Origin: an uncultured Peptococcaceae bacterium
Lineage (GTDB): Bacteria > Bacillota > Peptococcia > Peptococcales > Peptococcaceae
DNA: 20,731 nt
Direction: 5' to 3'
NCBI GenBank assembly: GCA_902492275.1
Contig: CABUKW010000044.1
Coordinates: 1 to 20,731 of the forward strand
Shown: positions 7,068 to 14,003 of the stretch, piece by piece
How positions within the stretch are numbered: the stretch's first letter is position 1
How the letters are laid out: every line of letters begins with the position of its first letter
Notes under the pieces: generated by a model
Told to the model about the DNA's origin: nothing
Databases searched by the model: none
The model's input: only the letters and a program-made list of their open reading frames with translations
Program-made: the position numbers and the translations under genes

Positions 7068-7988
7068 TTACTGTGCCAGTTCTGCCCAATCGGTCACTTG
7101 ACCTGTGTAAATATTCATAACCTGTTCGGCGGTCATGTCGGAAATGGCGTTGTCATTGTTGACGATAACGGCAATGCCGTCTAAGGCGATGGCTGTCGCG
7201 GAAGCGCCTTTTTCCATTTCGCTGTCTTTCAATTCACGGGAGGCCATGCCTAAATCGCAGGTGCCGTCGATGGCGTAGGTAACGCCAGTGGTGGAGTCGC
7301 TCATCTGTACTTCAACGGTTACGTCTGGATTTAAGGCGATATAGGCTTCTTTCAGTTTTTCCATAACCGGTGTTACGGAGGAGGAGCCAGCCACTACCAC
7401 TTTGCCGCTCTGATTGCCGCCGGCATAGGCTTCAGCGTTATCTACAGAAGCAATATAACCGTTTTCTTCCACTACAGCCTGCCCTTCCGCACTTAAAATG
7501 AAATCCAAGAAGTCCTGTGCTACCGGAGATAAGCCTGCTGCATTTGGCACTACATTGAAGGGACGGGAAATTTTATAGCTACCGTCTTTGATGGCTTCTA
7601 CGCTGGGCATCACGCCGTCAATTTTAACTGCTTTCACTGTGTCATTTAAAGAGCCTAAGGAAATATACCCGATGGCGTTGACGTCCCCTGCAACGGACTG
7701 CATCATAACCGAGGTGCTGTTGGTAATGGTGGCCTCTTCGGTGGTCATATCTTCTTTTTCTCCAGCGTCATTTTTTTGTTCTACGCCGAACAGTTCAATG
7801 AACGCGCCGCGGGTACCGGAACCGTCTTCTCTGGAAATGACGGCAATCTGTGCGCTTGCCGGCTGCTGTTCTTCGCCGTCCCCATCGTTGCTGCTATCGC
7901 CGCTGCCACTGCCGCAGCCCACTAAACCTGTTACCATCACTGCAGATAAAACTGCCATGCTTAATACCTTTTTCCATTTGTTTTTCAT
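7068..7988 (-). CDS. pstS: Phosphate-binding lipoprotein PstS, lobes in permuted order
   Basis: A 306-residue solute-binding lipoprotein delivering phosphate to PstCA. A signal peptide ends in the lipobox LVGC with Cys25 as the lipidated residue, followed by a Gly/Ser/Asp-rich linker. In textbook PstS the motif GSSSVTPLMEK comes first and SREDGSGTRGAF comes second. Here SREDGSGTRGAF is at about 52-63, AIGYISLG at 105-112 and SRPF at 141-144, while AGSSSVTPVME (200-210), GMASRELK (247-254) and ALDGIAVIVN (268-277) follow, and the protein ends at TGQVTDWAELAQ. The start is the ATG at 7988 with AAGGAG 10 bases upstream; a TTG seven codons earlier lies on top of that site. All phosphate-contact motifs appear to be present, so it is probably functional. 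Confidence 0.93.
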   Translation of the reverse strand: MKNKWKKVLSMAVLSAVMVTGLVGCGSGSGDSSNDGDGEEQQPASAQIAVISREDGSGTRGAFIELFGVEQKNDAGEKEDMTTEEATITNSTSVMMQSVAGDVNAIGYISLGSLNDTVKAVKIDGVMPSVEAIKDGSYKISRPFNVVPNAAGLSPVAQDFLDFILSAEGQAVVEENGYIASVDNAEAYAGGNQSGKVVVAGSSSVTPVMEKLKEAYIALNPDVTVEVQMSDSTTGVTYAIDGTCDLGMASRELKDSEMEKGASATAIALDGIAVIVNNDNAISDMTAEQVMNIYTGQVTDWAELAQ

Positions 7989-8056
7989 TGTTTGAAATCT
8001 CCTTTTCAATAAATAAATTGTATCTCAACTTGCTGTCCCCATCATACTGCCGTTAT

Positions 8057-8096
8057 GTTAAATAGATATGCACGCTTTTGTAAAGTTTATGTAAAA
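8057..8096 (-). promoter_or_regulatory. Pho box upstream of pstS
   Basis: On the minus strand TTTACA (8096-8091) and TTTACA (8085-8080) are direct repeats with 11-bp periodicity. A third copy, TTAACA (8062-8057), lies about two further turns toward the gene. This matches the TTNACA direct-repeat pattern bound by Bacillus-type PhoP. The box sits about 70-110 bases before the pstS ATG. I could not fix the -10 with confidence; TATCTA and CATAAC-like hexamers just downstream are candidates. Confidence 0.72.
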
Positions 8097-8185
8097 TGGT
8101 CAGGCTTTAAACAAAAAATATACCGCTCTACATGGGAAAACGGCAACGCAGTGGCATGATTCTCTTTTTTCTGACAAAGTATGCT

Positions 8186-8225
8186 ATAAAATAAAAATCC
8201 GCACCAGTTAAAATCGGTACGGATT
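8186..8225 (-). terminator. Rho-independent terminator of the NSS transporter gene
   Basis: Reading the minus strand, AATCCGTACC pairs with GGTGCGGATT (8216-8225 with 8196-8205; one G-T pair) around a 10-base loop, followed by TTTATTTTAT. It lies 11 bases after the transporter stop. Confidence 0.88.
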
Positions 8226-8236
8226 CTTGTTTCATT

Positions 8237-9700
8237 TTATTTTTCTTTTGACTTTTTCCAGATTAGACTTCCCACAAAGGCCAGGAACAGTAAGGCAATG
8301 GCCATCCAAATGGTCAGCATCAGCGGGCCTTGCGGACTGAACAGGTCATAGTAGCCCTTTAAATAAATGATGACGATAATCCAAGGCAAAACCTTGCTCA
8401 TGTAAAACCGCATTTTGCGGGGAAAGGCAAGCCCTGCTCCGGCGTTGGCTTCCTCAATAAAGTTATCCCAGCCCCAGCCGTTATTTCTGGTGCAGAACAT
8501 CAGATACACCATCGCGCCCAGCGGCATGATATTGCTGGATACCAGAAAGTCTTCCAAATCCATAATATTCGTGCCTGCGCCTAGCGGCTGAAAACCGGCT
8601 AGCAGATTAAAGCCCAAAATACAGGGCACGCACAGCAGCGCCAAAGCCACAATATTCACAGCCACCGCTTTTTTACGGCTCCAGCCCAGTAAGTCCATGG
8701 CGAAGGACAATATATTTTCAAATACGCCCACCACGGTCGTCAAGGCGGCAAAGGATAAAAACAAAAAGAACAGCGCACCCCAAAACTGGCCGCCCAGCAT
8801 CTGGGCAAATACATTGGGCAGCGTGAGAAATACCAGCCCCGGCCCAGCGCCCGGCTCTATGCCAAAAGCGAAACAGGCCGGAATTACAATCAGCCCCGCC
8901 ATCAACGCCACAAAGGTGTCTAACAGCACAATATGCATCGATTCACCGGCCAGGGAACGGCTTTTATCCAGATAGCTCCCGAAAATGGCCATGCCGCCCA
9001 TCCCAACGCTCAAGGTGAAAAAGGCCTGGCTCATGGCGCCAAAAATGACGTTGCCGATACCCATCTCCTGCATCTTGGCAAAGTCCGGAACTAGGAAAAA
9101 TTTTACCCCTTCCAGCGCGCCATCCAAGGTGACAGACCGTACAGCCAGCACCACCATCAGCGATAGCAGACAAATCATCATAATTTTCGTAATCTTCTCA
9201 ACACCGGACTGCAGTCCGATGCTGCAAATACCAAAGGACAACACAATAACCAGCAAGGTCCAGAAAAATAAGGTGCCCGGCTGCGCCAGCATGGGGTAAT
9301 AGCCTGCGTCAATCTGCCCGGCTGTAGCCTGTACAAATTCACCGCTGGCCAAACGATAACAGTAATACATCATCCAGCCGCCTACCATGGCATAAAACAT
9401 CACCAGCAGATAATTGCCGGCCATGCCAATCCAGCCCATGCGGTGCCACACCGTTCCTGGCGGCTCCAGCGCTTTGTAGGAAGAAGCAATACTTTTCTGA
9501 CTGGCCCGTCCCACACTAAACTCACAAACCATAATCGGCAGGCCCAAAATCAGCAGGAACAGCAAATATACCAAAATAAACGCCGCGCCGCCAAATTTTC
9601 CCGCCATATAGGGGAACTTCCACACATTCCCCAGCCCTACGGCACATCCGGCGGAAACCAGAATGAACCCTAACCGGGAGCCAAACTTCTCTCGATTCAT
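8237..9700 (-). CDS. Sodium-dependent amino-acid (NSS/SNF family) transporter
   Basis: A 487-residue membrane protein of the neurotransmitter:sodium symporter family, which couples sodium entry to uptake of an amino acid or related amine. The N-terminus carries the family signature SRLGFILVSAGCAVGLGNVW continuing KFPY (about residues 8-31), which forms part of the sodium and substrate sites in LeuT-type proteins, then GGAAFILVYLLFLLILGLP. About eleven to twelve hydrophobic segments can be traced. The ATG at 9700 has GGAGG 10 bases upstream; a TTG two codons earlier is a less likely start. It has its own promoter and terminator, so it is a single-gene unit unrelated to its neighbours. The substrate cannot be deduced from sequence. 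Confidence 0.9.
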   Translation of the reverse strand: MNREKFGSRLGFILVSAGCAVGLGNVWKFPYMAGKFGGAAFILVYLLFLLILGLPIMVCEFSVGRASQKSIASSYKALEPPGTVWHRMGWIGMAGNYLLVMFYAMVGGWMMYYCYRLASGEFVQATAGQIDAGYYPMLAQPGTLFFWTLLVIVLSFGICSIGLQSGVEKITKIMMICLLSLMVVLAVRSVTLDGALEGVKFFLVPDFAKMQEMGIGNVIFGAMSQAFFTLSVGMGGMAIFGSYLDKSRSLAGESMHIVLLDTFVALMAGLIVIPACFAFGIEPGAGPGLVFLTLPNVFAQMLGGQFWGALFFLFLSFAALTTVVGVFENILSFAMDLLGWSRKKAVAVNIVALALLCVPCILGFNLLAGFQPLGAGTNIMDLEDFLVSSNIMPLGAMVYLMFCTRNNGWGWDNFIEEANAGAGLAFPRKMRFYMSKVLPWIIVIIYLKGYYDLFSPQGPLMLTIWMAIALLFLAFVGSLIWKKSKEK

Positions 9701-9799
9701 CCACAACCATCCTCCAAACTTCCTGCTTTTCTACTGTATTCAGTATACATTTGCGGAGAAAAACACCGCCGATACCGAATCCCCATACTACCTCGGCCC

Positions 9800-9828
9800 A
9801 TTATATCATCTTTCTGTCTATTAGGCAA
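9800..9828 (-). promoter_or_regulatory. Promoter of the NSS transporter gene
   Basis: On the minus strand a -35 TTGCCT (9828-9823), a 17-base spacer and a consensus -10 TATAAT (9805-9800), preceded by TGA (extended -10). The 5' leader would be about 90 bases. Within it TACTG/CAGTA half-sites (about 9732-9745) could be a small operator. The rest of the 9707-10021 gap is AT-rich and holds no gene that I can see. Confidence 0.75.
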
Positions 9829-9949
9829 AACAATCTTTTGCAGTGCTTCTATATTGCTAAATGCGACATAGCCGCTTAAATATTTCTAACCCAACAAACC
9901 AATATTTTTTAATGAGATATTTTTCTCCAAAAGATAAGTGCGCCCTTTT

Positions 9950-10000
9950 TATCTGAATATATCATCAAGATTTTTTCTTTTTTCTATTAATATTCAGATA
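9950..10000. repeat. 11-bp inverted repeat at the distal end of the CRISPR array
   Basis: TATCTGAATAT (9950-9960) and ATATTCAGATA (9990-10000) are perfect inverted copies separated by 29 AT-rich bases, 21 bases beyond the last repeat. In the direction of array transcription no U run follows, so it is not a standard terminator. A smaller AGATAA/TTATCT pair overlaps it. Confidence 0.7.
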
Positions 10001-10021
10001 GACTTTTCTTTTACTCATTTC

Positions 10022-10454
10022 GTTTCAATCCACGCACCCGTGAAGGGTGCGACGCAACGAAATTCCCACAATAGCGGCGGAAATGGAATTTCAATCCACG
10101 CACCCGCGAAGGGTGCGACGCTTTGTGTAAATTTCTCCGTTACTGGCATTCGGATTTCAATCCACGCACCCGTGAAGGGTGCGACCTTGCTTCCTCAATC
10201 CAAATGATGCTTACATTATATTTCAATCCACGCACCCGTGAAGGGTGCGACTCTTGTGGTTCTGGTAATACTCTGCATAGATGTACAATTTCAATCCACG
10301 CACCCGTGAAGGGTGCGACTCTTGTGGTTCTGGTAATACTCTGCATAGATGTACAATTTCAATCCACGCACCCGTGAAGGGTGCGACATGAAGAAGCAGA
10401 TAATGAGGACGAAGAAGAAGATATTTCAATCCACGCACCCGTGAAGGGTGCGAC
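10022..10454 (-). CRISPR. Type I-C CRISPR array, 7 repeats, 6 spacers
   Basis: Seven 32-bp repeats (plus strand ATTTCAATCCACGCACCCGT then GAAGGGTGCGAC) start at 10022, 10088, 10154, 10220, 10288, 10356 and 10423. Spacers are 34, 34, 34, 36, 36 and 35 bases. The repeat reads GTCGCACCC...GTGGATTGAAAT on the minus strand, matching type I-C and the direction of the cas genes, so the leader is on the right. CGCACCC/GGGTGCG forms the 7-bp stem cut by Cas5. The leftmost repeat has G for A at its first base, typical of the old end. The second has C for T at 10107, in the hairpin loop. Spacers 10252-10287 and 10320-10355 are identical, so one repeat-spacer unit has duplicated. Spacer targets cannot be determined here. 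Confidence 0.98.
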
Positions 10455-10659
10455 TGTTCAAAACATGTATATTATGCATAAAAACATGCCCATCCATGCA
10501 TAATATTCCAAAAATTCACAAATCAATCTCTATTTTTTTATTTTGTTTCTACTTTTTGTAAAATACTGTGATGATTAGCCTGCGAACCGCTCTTAAAAAC
10601 TCTGTTCGTTTCCGGTTCGCCGGTCAAAAAACATAGTCTATGCAATTGTATACAGCAAG
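10455..10659 (-). promoter_or_regulatory. CRISPR leader
   Basis: AT-rich DNA between the cas2 stop and the first (newest) repeat. It holds a perfect 11-bp inverted repeat, ATATTATGCAT (10469-10479) and ATGCATAATAT (10496-10506), only 14 bases from the repeat, and an 8-bp pair GCGAACCG (10582-10589) / CGGTTCGC (10613-10620) nearer cas2. A candidate array promoter on the minus strand is TTGATT, 15 bases, TATTAT (10505-10500). Its -10 lies inside one arm of the inverted repeat. The promoter is tentative. Confidence 0.75.
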
Positions 10660-10953
10660 CTAAAAGATAAACACATCCTTCTGCGGATGATAGCATTCCG
10701 ACTTTCCTAACCACTCCACACGCCGTTCCCAATTTTTCCCCAAAAGATAGAATCGTAAGCTGTCTTTCTCTAAATCTATCATTTCTGACAAGGTTTCTTT
10801 GAGCGTTACAAATTGAGCTGGATCCAAATCACACTCAAACACCGAATTTTGTACTCGCTGCCCATAATTGACACAAACCTTTGCGACTCGGCGCAAGCGC
10901 CTTTTGCCAGCCTCTTCTTCTGTATTAACATCGTAAGTGACCAATACCAGCAA
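10660..10953 (-). CDS. cas2: CRISPR-associated endoribonuclease-fold protein Cas2
   Basis: A 97-residue protein forming the dimer at the centre of the Cas1-Cas2 spacer integrase. The sequence is typical of type I-C: MLVLVTYDVNTEEEAGKRRL at the N-terminus with the conserved Asp in TYDV, then YGQRVQNSVFEC and LRFYLLGKNW. I start it at a TTG (10953). This gives the family's normal length and N-terminus and puts AAAGGAG nine bases upstream. The ATG three codons earlier (10962) directly touches that site, so it is unlikely to be used. The last cas gene before the leader, 40 bases after cas1. Confidence 0.93.
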   Translation of the reverse strand: MLVLVTYDVNTEEEAGKRRLRRVAKVCVNYGQRVQNSVFECDLDPAQFVTLKETLSEMIDLEKDSLRFYLLGKNWERRVEWLGKSECYHPQKDVFIF

Positions 10954-10993
10954 TACTTCCATCTCCTTTAAAAGAAATATGCTTATACTTTGT

Positions 10994-12025
10994 TTATTGC
11001 ACAAAAAACGGCGGATAAGCCTCTAAATCGCCGCGAATAAAACGGGCCAGCAACATCGCCTGCACATAAGGCAGCAAACCAATTTCCAGCTTTTCCTGTA
11101 AAAAAGGATGCTCTATGGTATCTTGCTTTCTTTTTTGCCATTCCTGCAGAAACTTCTTTCTACCATCTTCCTGCAATAGAACGCCGCCGCTTTCTTTCTG
11201 CACAAAATCTTTTGCTGTTATTTGTTTGCGATTAATCAACGATAAGATAAATCGGTCTGCACGATAAGCCCGCAATTCTTCCATCAAATCCAAAGCCATA
11301 CTGGCTCTGCCAGGCCGGTCGGTATGAAAAAATCCAACATAAGGATCTATCCCTACTGTTTCTAATGCACTCTGACATTCTGCCGCCAATAGCGAATAGG
11401 CAAAAGATAACAACGCATTTGTAAAATCTTTAGGCGGACGACGACTTCGTTCATGGAAATAAAATTGTTCTTTTTGCTGCAGAATCATTTCAGCAAAAAC
11501 AGAAAAATACAGCTTAGCGCTATCCCCTTCTATACCACGCAATGAATCAAAGTCCTCCACAGTTTGCACCGTTTTTGCAGCTGCCGACAATTTTTCTGTT
11601 ACTGCCTGTATGCCAGCACAATTAACAACTTCACTATGATCTCGCAAAGTTCGCTGCAATATTTTGCGGCTATTGGTGATTTTAGCGCTGATAAGATTTC
11701 TTGCCACCGGCAATGCCCGCGCCTGCGTATCTGCAATGCGGTATTGTTCTCGACGCAGCAGTACGTTTCCATTGACAGGGCCGTGAAAATTGCCCGCAAA
11801 TTCGCCATGCGCTGTTAAAAAAGTTACCGCAACATGATGAGATGCACATAATGTTAACAATGCGCTGCTCATCCCCGTATAATTGAAACAAACGATTTGC
11901 TCCAAAATATGCACTGGCCTTCGCCCTACTTCTTTTCCATCTATACGAATGACAATATTTTCGCCGTCTTTGCCTAAAACAGCATCGGGATTTGTAATAT
12001 ACAATGTGTTCAGTAATTTCCGCAT
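10994..12025 (-). CDS. cas1: CRISPR integrase Cas1 (type I-C)
   Basis: A 343-residue integrase that, with Cas2, inserts new spacers at the leader end of the array. The N-terminal beta domain begins MRKLLNTLYITNPDAVLGKD. The helical catalytic domain carries the metal ligands expected of the family: Glu166 (in SLRGIEGDSAKLYF), His234 (in VGFFHTDRPGRASMALDL) and the acidic pair Asp246/Glu249. The start at 12025 has AGGAGG four bases upstream; a longer open frame to 12103 lies inside cas4 and is not credible. It overlaps the end of cas4 by 16 bases, so translation is probably coupled. Intact by all visible signs. Confidence 0.96.
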   Translation of the reverse strand: MRKLLNTLYITNPDAVLGKDGENIVIRIDGKEVGRRPVHILEQIVCFNYTGMSSALLTLCASHHVAVTFLTAHGEFAGNFHGPVNGNVLLRREQYRIADTQARALPVARNLISAKITNSRKILQRTLRDHSEVVNCAGIQAVTEKLSAAAKTVQTVEDFDSLRGIEGDSAKLYFSVFAEMILQQKEQFYFHERSRRPPKDFTNALLSFAYSLLAAECQSALETVGIDPYVGFFHTDRPGRASMALDLMEELRAYRADRFILSLINRKQITAKDFVQKESGGVLLQEDGRKKFLQEWQKRKQDTIEHPFLQEKLEIGLLPYVQAMLLARFIRGDLEAYPPFFVQ

Positions 12026-12720
12026 ACTTCCTCCTGTGCAGCTAAATGGGCCTGCATATAGCGATTGACGCTGCTTTTCCGTTTTGTTAAACGCGGCATA
12101 CACAAATCATAAAGAGAGCATTTTTGACAATTCTTTTTTATTTCCGCTTTCGGCGTTTTTCCTGTTCGATAGATCTCATGCATCTCATCGGCCAATTGTT
12201 TCGTAATCCGCCGTAATTCTTCCGTAATCAGCACAGTTTGCCGCCGGTTTCCAGTATGATAATAAAAAGCGCTCTGCGTAATCTTACAATGATATTGTTC
12301 TTCTAAACACATCACCTGGGCAGTTAATTGTACTTGATCCCGCAAATCCTTTTTGGGTTTCCCATGCTTATATTCAACAATATGCGGCCGCCACAGACCT
12401 GTTTTTCCAGAAATGGGAATGCCATTATCATCTTGATAAAATTCCAACACATCTAAAATACCGGATAAGCCTAGGAACTTAGAAGATATCGGCACAGCTC
12501 TGGAAATAAACAACTTTTTGCGGCTCTCTACAAGAAACGGGTCATCCGCCCGCTCATGGAGATAATTGCCTTCCACGGTAGCCTGATTTTCCGCCCATTG
12601 CTGCTCAACATGAATCAAGGCCCATTGCCGTTTGCAGAAATAAAAATGCTGAATGCCAGAAAGCATTAAGAACGCATCCTCGTCGTAAGTCCGCATACGC
12701 TCATCAAGGTTTATTCCCAT
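12010..12720 (-). CDS. cas4: CRISPR adaptation nuclease Cas4 (type I-C)
   Basis: A RecB-like iron-sulfur nuclease of 236 residues that trims pre-spacers and helps select the PAM before Cas1-Cas2 integration. Visible parts are LMLSGIQHFYFCKRQWALIH with the first cluster cysteine, the nuclease stretches GNYLHERAD, LSGILDVLEF and HIVEYKHGKP, and the C-terminal cysteine group CQKCSLYDLC. Together with the first cysteine this can bind a 4Fe-4S cluster. The start is uncertain. The ATG at 12720 lies one base past the cas7 stop with a weak AGGT upstream; an ATG eight codons later (12696) would give a length closer to common I-C Cas4. The end overlaps cas1. Confidence 0.94.
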   Translation of the reverse strand: MGINLDERMRTYDEDAFLMLSGIQHFYFCKRQWALIHVEQQWAENQATVEGNYLHERADDPFLVESRKKLFISRAVPISSKFLGLSGILDVLEFYQDDNGIPISGKTGLWRPHIVEYKHGKPKKDLRDQVQLTAQVMCLEEQYHCKITQSAFYYHTGNRRQTVLITEELRRITKQLADEMHEIYRTGKTPKAEIKKNCQKCSLYDLCMPRLTKRKSSVNRYMQAHLAAQEEVCGNY

Positions 12721-12721
12721 A

Positions 12722-13570
12722 TCACATACCTGCAATTATTTCTGGCACCAAACCGTCTAAGCTCGTTTCAACAATATCATAATCAGAAAAATCAGAAGGA
12801 ATTTTCACATCTGCTTTCAATTTAGCTTCTACAGAACGATGTACCTTCGCAGAAGAATATTGTCCATCTTTACAATTATGTTCCCACCAATAAACACAGA
12901 CCACTTCCATACTGCCATCAGGTCGGGCCGAGGAGGTATCGTTGATAAATAAAGTTCTAAGACATTCTTTGATGTACGCTGCATCTTCTTCTGTAAAGCC
13001 TGTTTTCTCTGCCAGTTGTACATTAATGGAACCCTTAATCTCATACAAACCAAAATCAACCATATGTCTGGTTCCCATTGTATCGGAACTCTTCTTCTCC
13101 GATGGTTCCCCGTTTACTGATTTTGTAATCTGCATACTGGTAATATCTATCGGAGAAACACTTCTAGCCATGTGTACTGATACCGGTCCACGCACACCTA
13201 CAGAAACACCGTCTCCCTTTTTATCACTTTTAAACGCAAAAACCTGACCAAAGGCCCGCACATCCATCCATGTTTTACAAGCCAGCTTTGCATAGTCCTC
13301 ACGGCTTTTATAACCATGCAGGGTTTGACTGGCGCGGGTACTCAAACTATCAAAGCCATCCTGGCAACGATCGGCCGATTGTACAAAAATTGGCTGACCC
13401 AAATCCTGCAAACGATTGCGAATTTTTCGCTTAATGCATTCCGAGGACATTTCTCCAATGCCTGCATAAGAAATTCTGGGGCGATTGCCATTTAACGGAT
13501 CGCCATTGGGATTGGCATCCTTCACTGTCACAAATACTTTAAAATCAATTTTATTTTTTAATACACCCAT
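12722..13570 (-). CDS. cas7: Cascade backbone protein Cas7 (Csd2, type I-C)
   Basis: A 282-residue RAMP-fold protein that coats the crRNA spacer along the length of the I-C surveillance complex. The family start FKVFVTVKDANPNGDPLNGN (about residues 10-29) is clear, followed by ISYAGIGEMSSECIKRKIRN, the glycine-rich VSVGVRGPVSVHMARSVSPI and the DTMGTRHMVDFGLY stretch. The start at 13570 has AAGGAG nine bases upstream; the open frame's earlier start lies in the end of cas8c and lacks a site. It ends one base before the cas4 start. No defects seen. Confidence 0.96.
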   Translation of the reverse strand: MGVLKNKIDFKVFVTVKDANPNGDPLNGNRPRISYAGIGEMSSECIKRKIRNRLQDLGQPIFVQSADRCQDGFDSLSTRASQTLHGYKSREDYAKLACKTWMDVRAFGQVFAFKSDKKGDGVSVGVRGPVSVHMARSVSPIDITSMQITKSVNGEPSEKKSSDTMGTRHMVDFGLYEIKGSINVQLAEKTGFTEEDAAYIKECLRTLFINDTSSARPDGSMEVVCVYWWEHNCKDGQYSSAKVHRSVEAKLKADVKIPSDFSDYDIVETSLDGLVPEIIAGM

Positions 13571-13583
13571 CTGCTCTCTCTCC

Positions 13584-14003
13584 TTATTCACAATCTGATT
13601 CCACAATTTGACTTTTCTTGTCTTCGTACTGTCTCAATTTTCGGCGCTGCTGATAATAACCCAACAAGTAGGTTTCCGTTAAAACCCGGTTTAATTCAGC
13701 TTGCAACTGTTCCCCGTCATGGGCATATAATCCCAGCAATGCATCGGTAATATCCGCCATTTCTTCTTTATATTTATTTTTCTTATAAGAAGATAGCTGT
13801 TCATAATAAGGCCGCAGTGCATCCTCTATCACCTTCCAAGTGGTCATCGGATGACTGACAAAGGCTGCTTGCAGTCGAATCGCGTTGGTTTCACGACCTT
13901 CCCCTTTTCTATATAACGCTTCCTCCTCCACACGCTCCAAGGTGGCCAGCAATTTTCCAAAGAGATAGCTTCTGTCGCCCTTTAAATATGCTTCCAATTC
14001 CAT
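13584..14003 (-). CDS. cas11c: Internal start within cas8c, probable Cas11c small subunit
   Basis: In type I-C systems the small Cascade subunit is translated from within cas8c (established for Desulfovibrio vulgaris). Here an in-frame ATG at 14003 (MELEAYLKGDRSYLFGKLLA) is preceded by AAAGGAG with an 11-base gap, an unusually good site to find inside a coding region. The product would be 139 residues, helical, and identical to the C-terminus of Cas8c. A second in-frame ATG seven codons earlier (14024) has no such site. This is inferred from sequence, not shown. Confidence 0.7.
   Translation of the reverse strand: MELEAYLKGDRSYLFGKLLATLERVEEEALYRKGEGRETNAIRLQAAFVSHPMTTWKVIEDALRPYYEQLSSYKKNKYKEEMADITDALLGLYAHDGEQLQAELNRVLTETYLLGYYQQRRKLRQYEDKKSQIVESDCE

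Noticed and set aside
9931..9950. Degenerate CRISPR repeat beyond the array (GTGCGCCC)
   Set aside because: Only about six bases match the repeat and there is no stem or spacing to support it.
10582..10620. tRNA fragment suggested by GGTTCG
   Set aside because: No acceptor or anticodon arms can be folded; the match is part of a simple inverted repeat.
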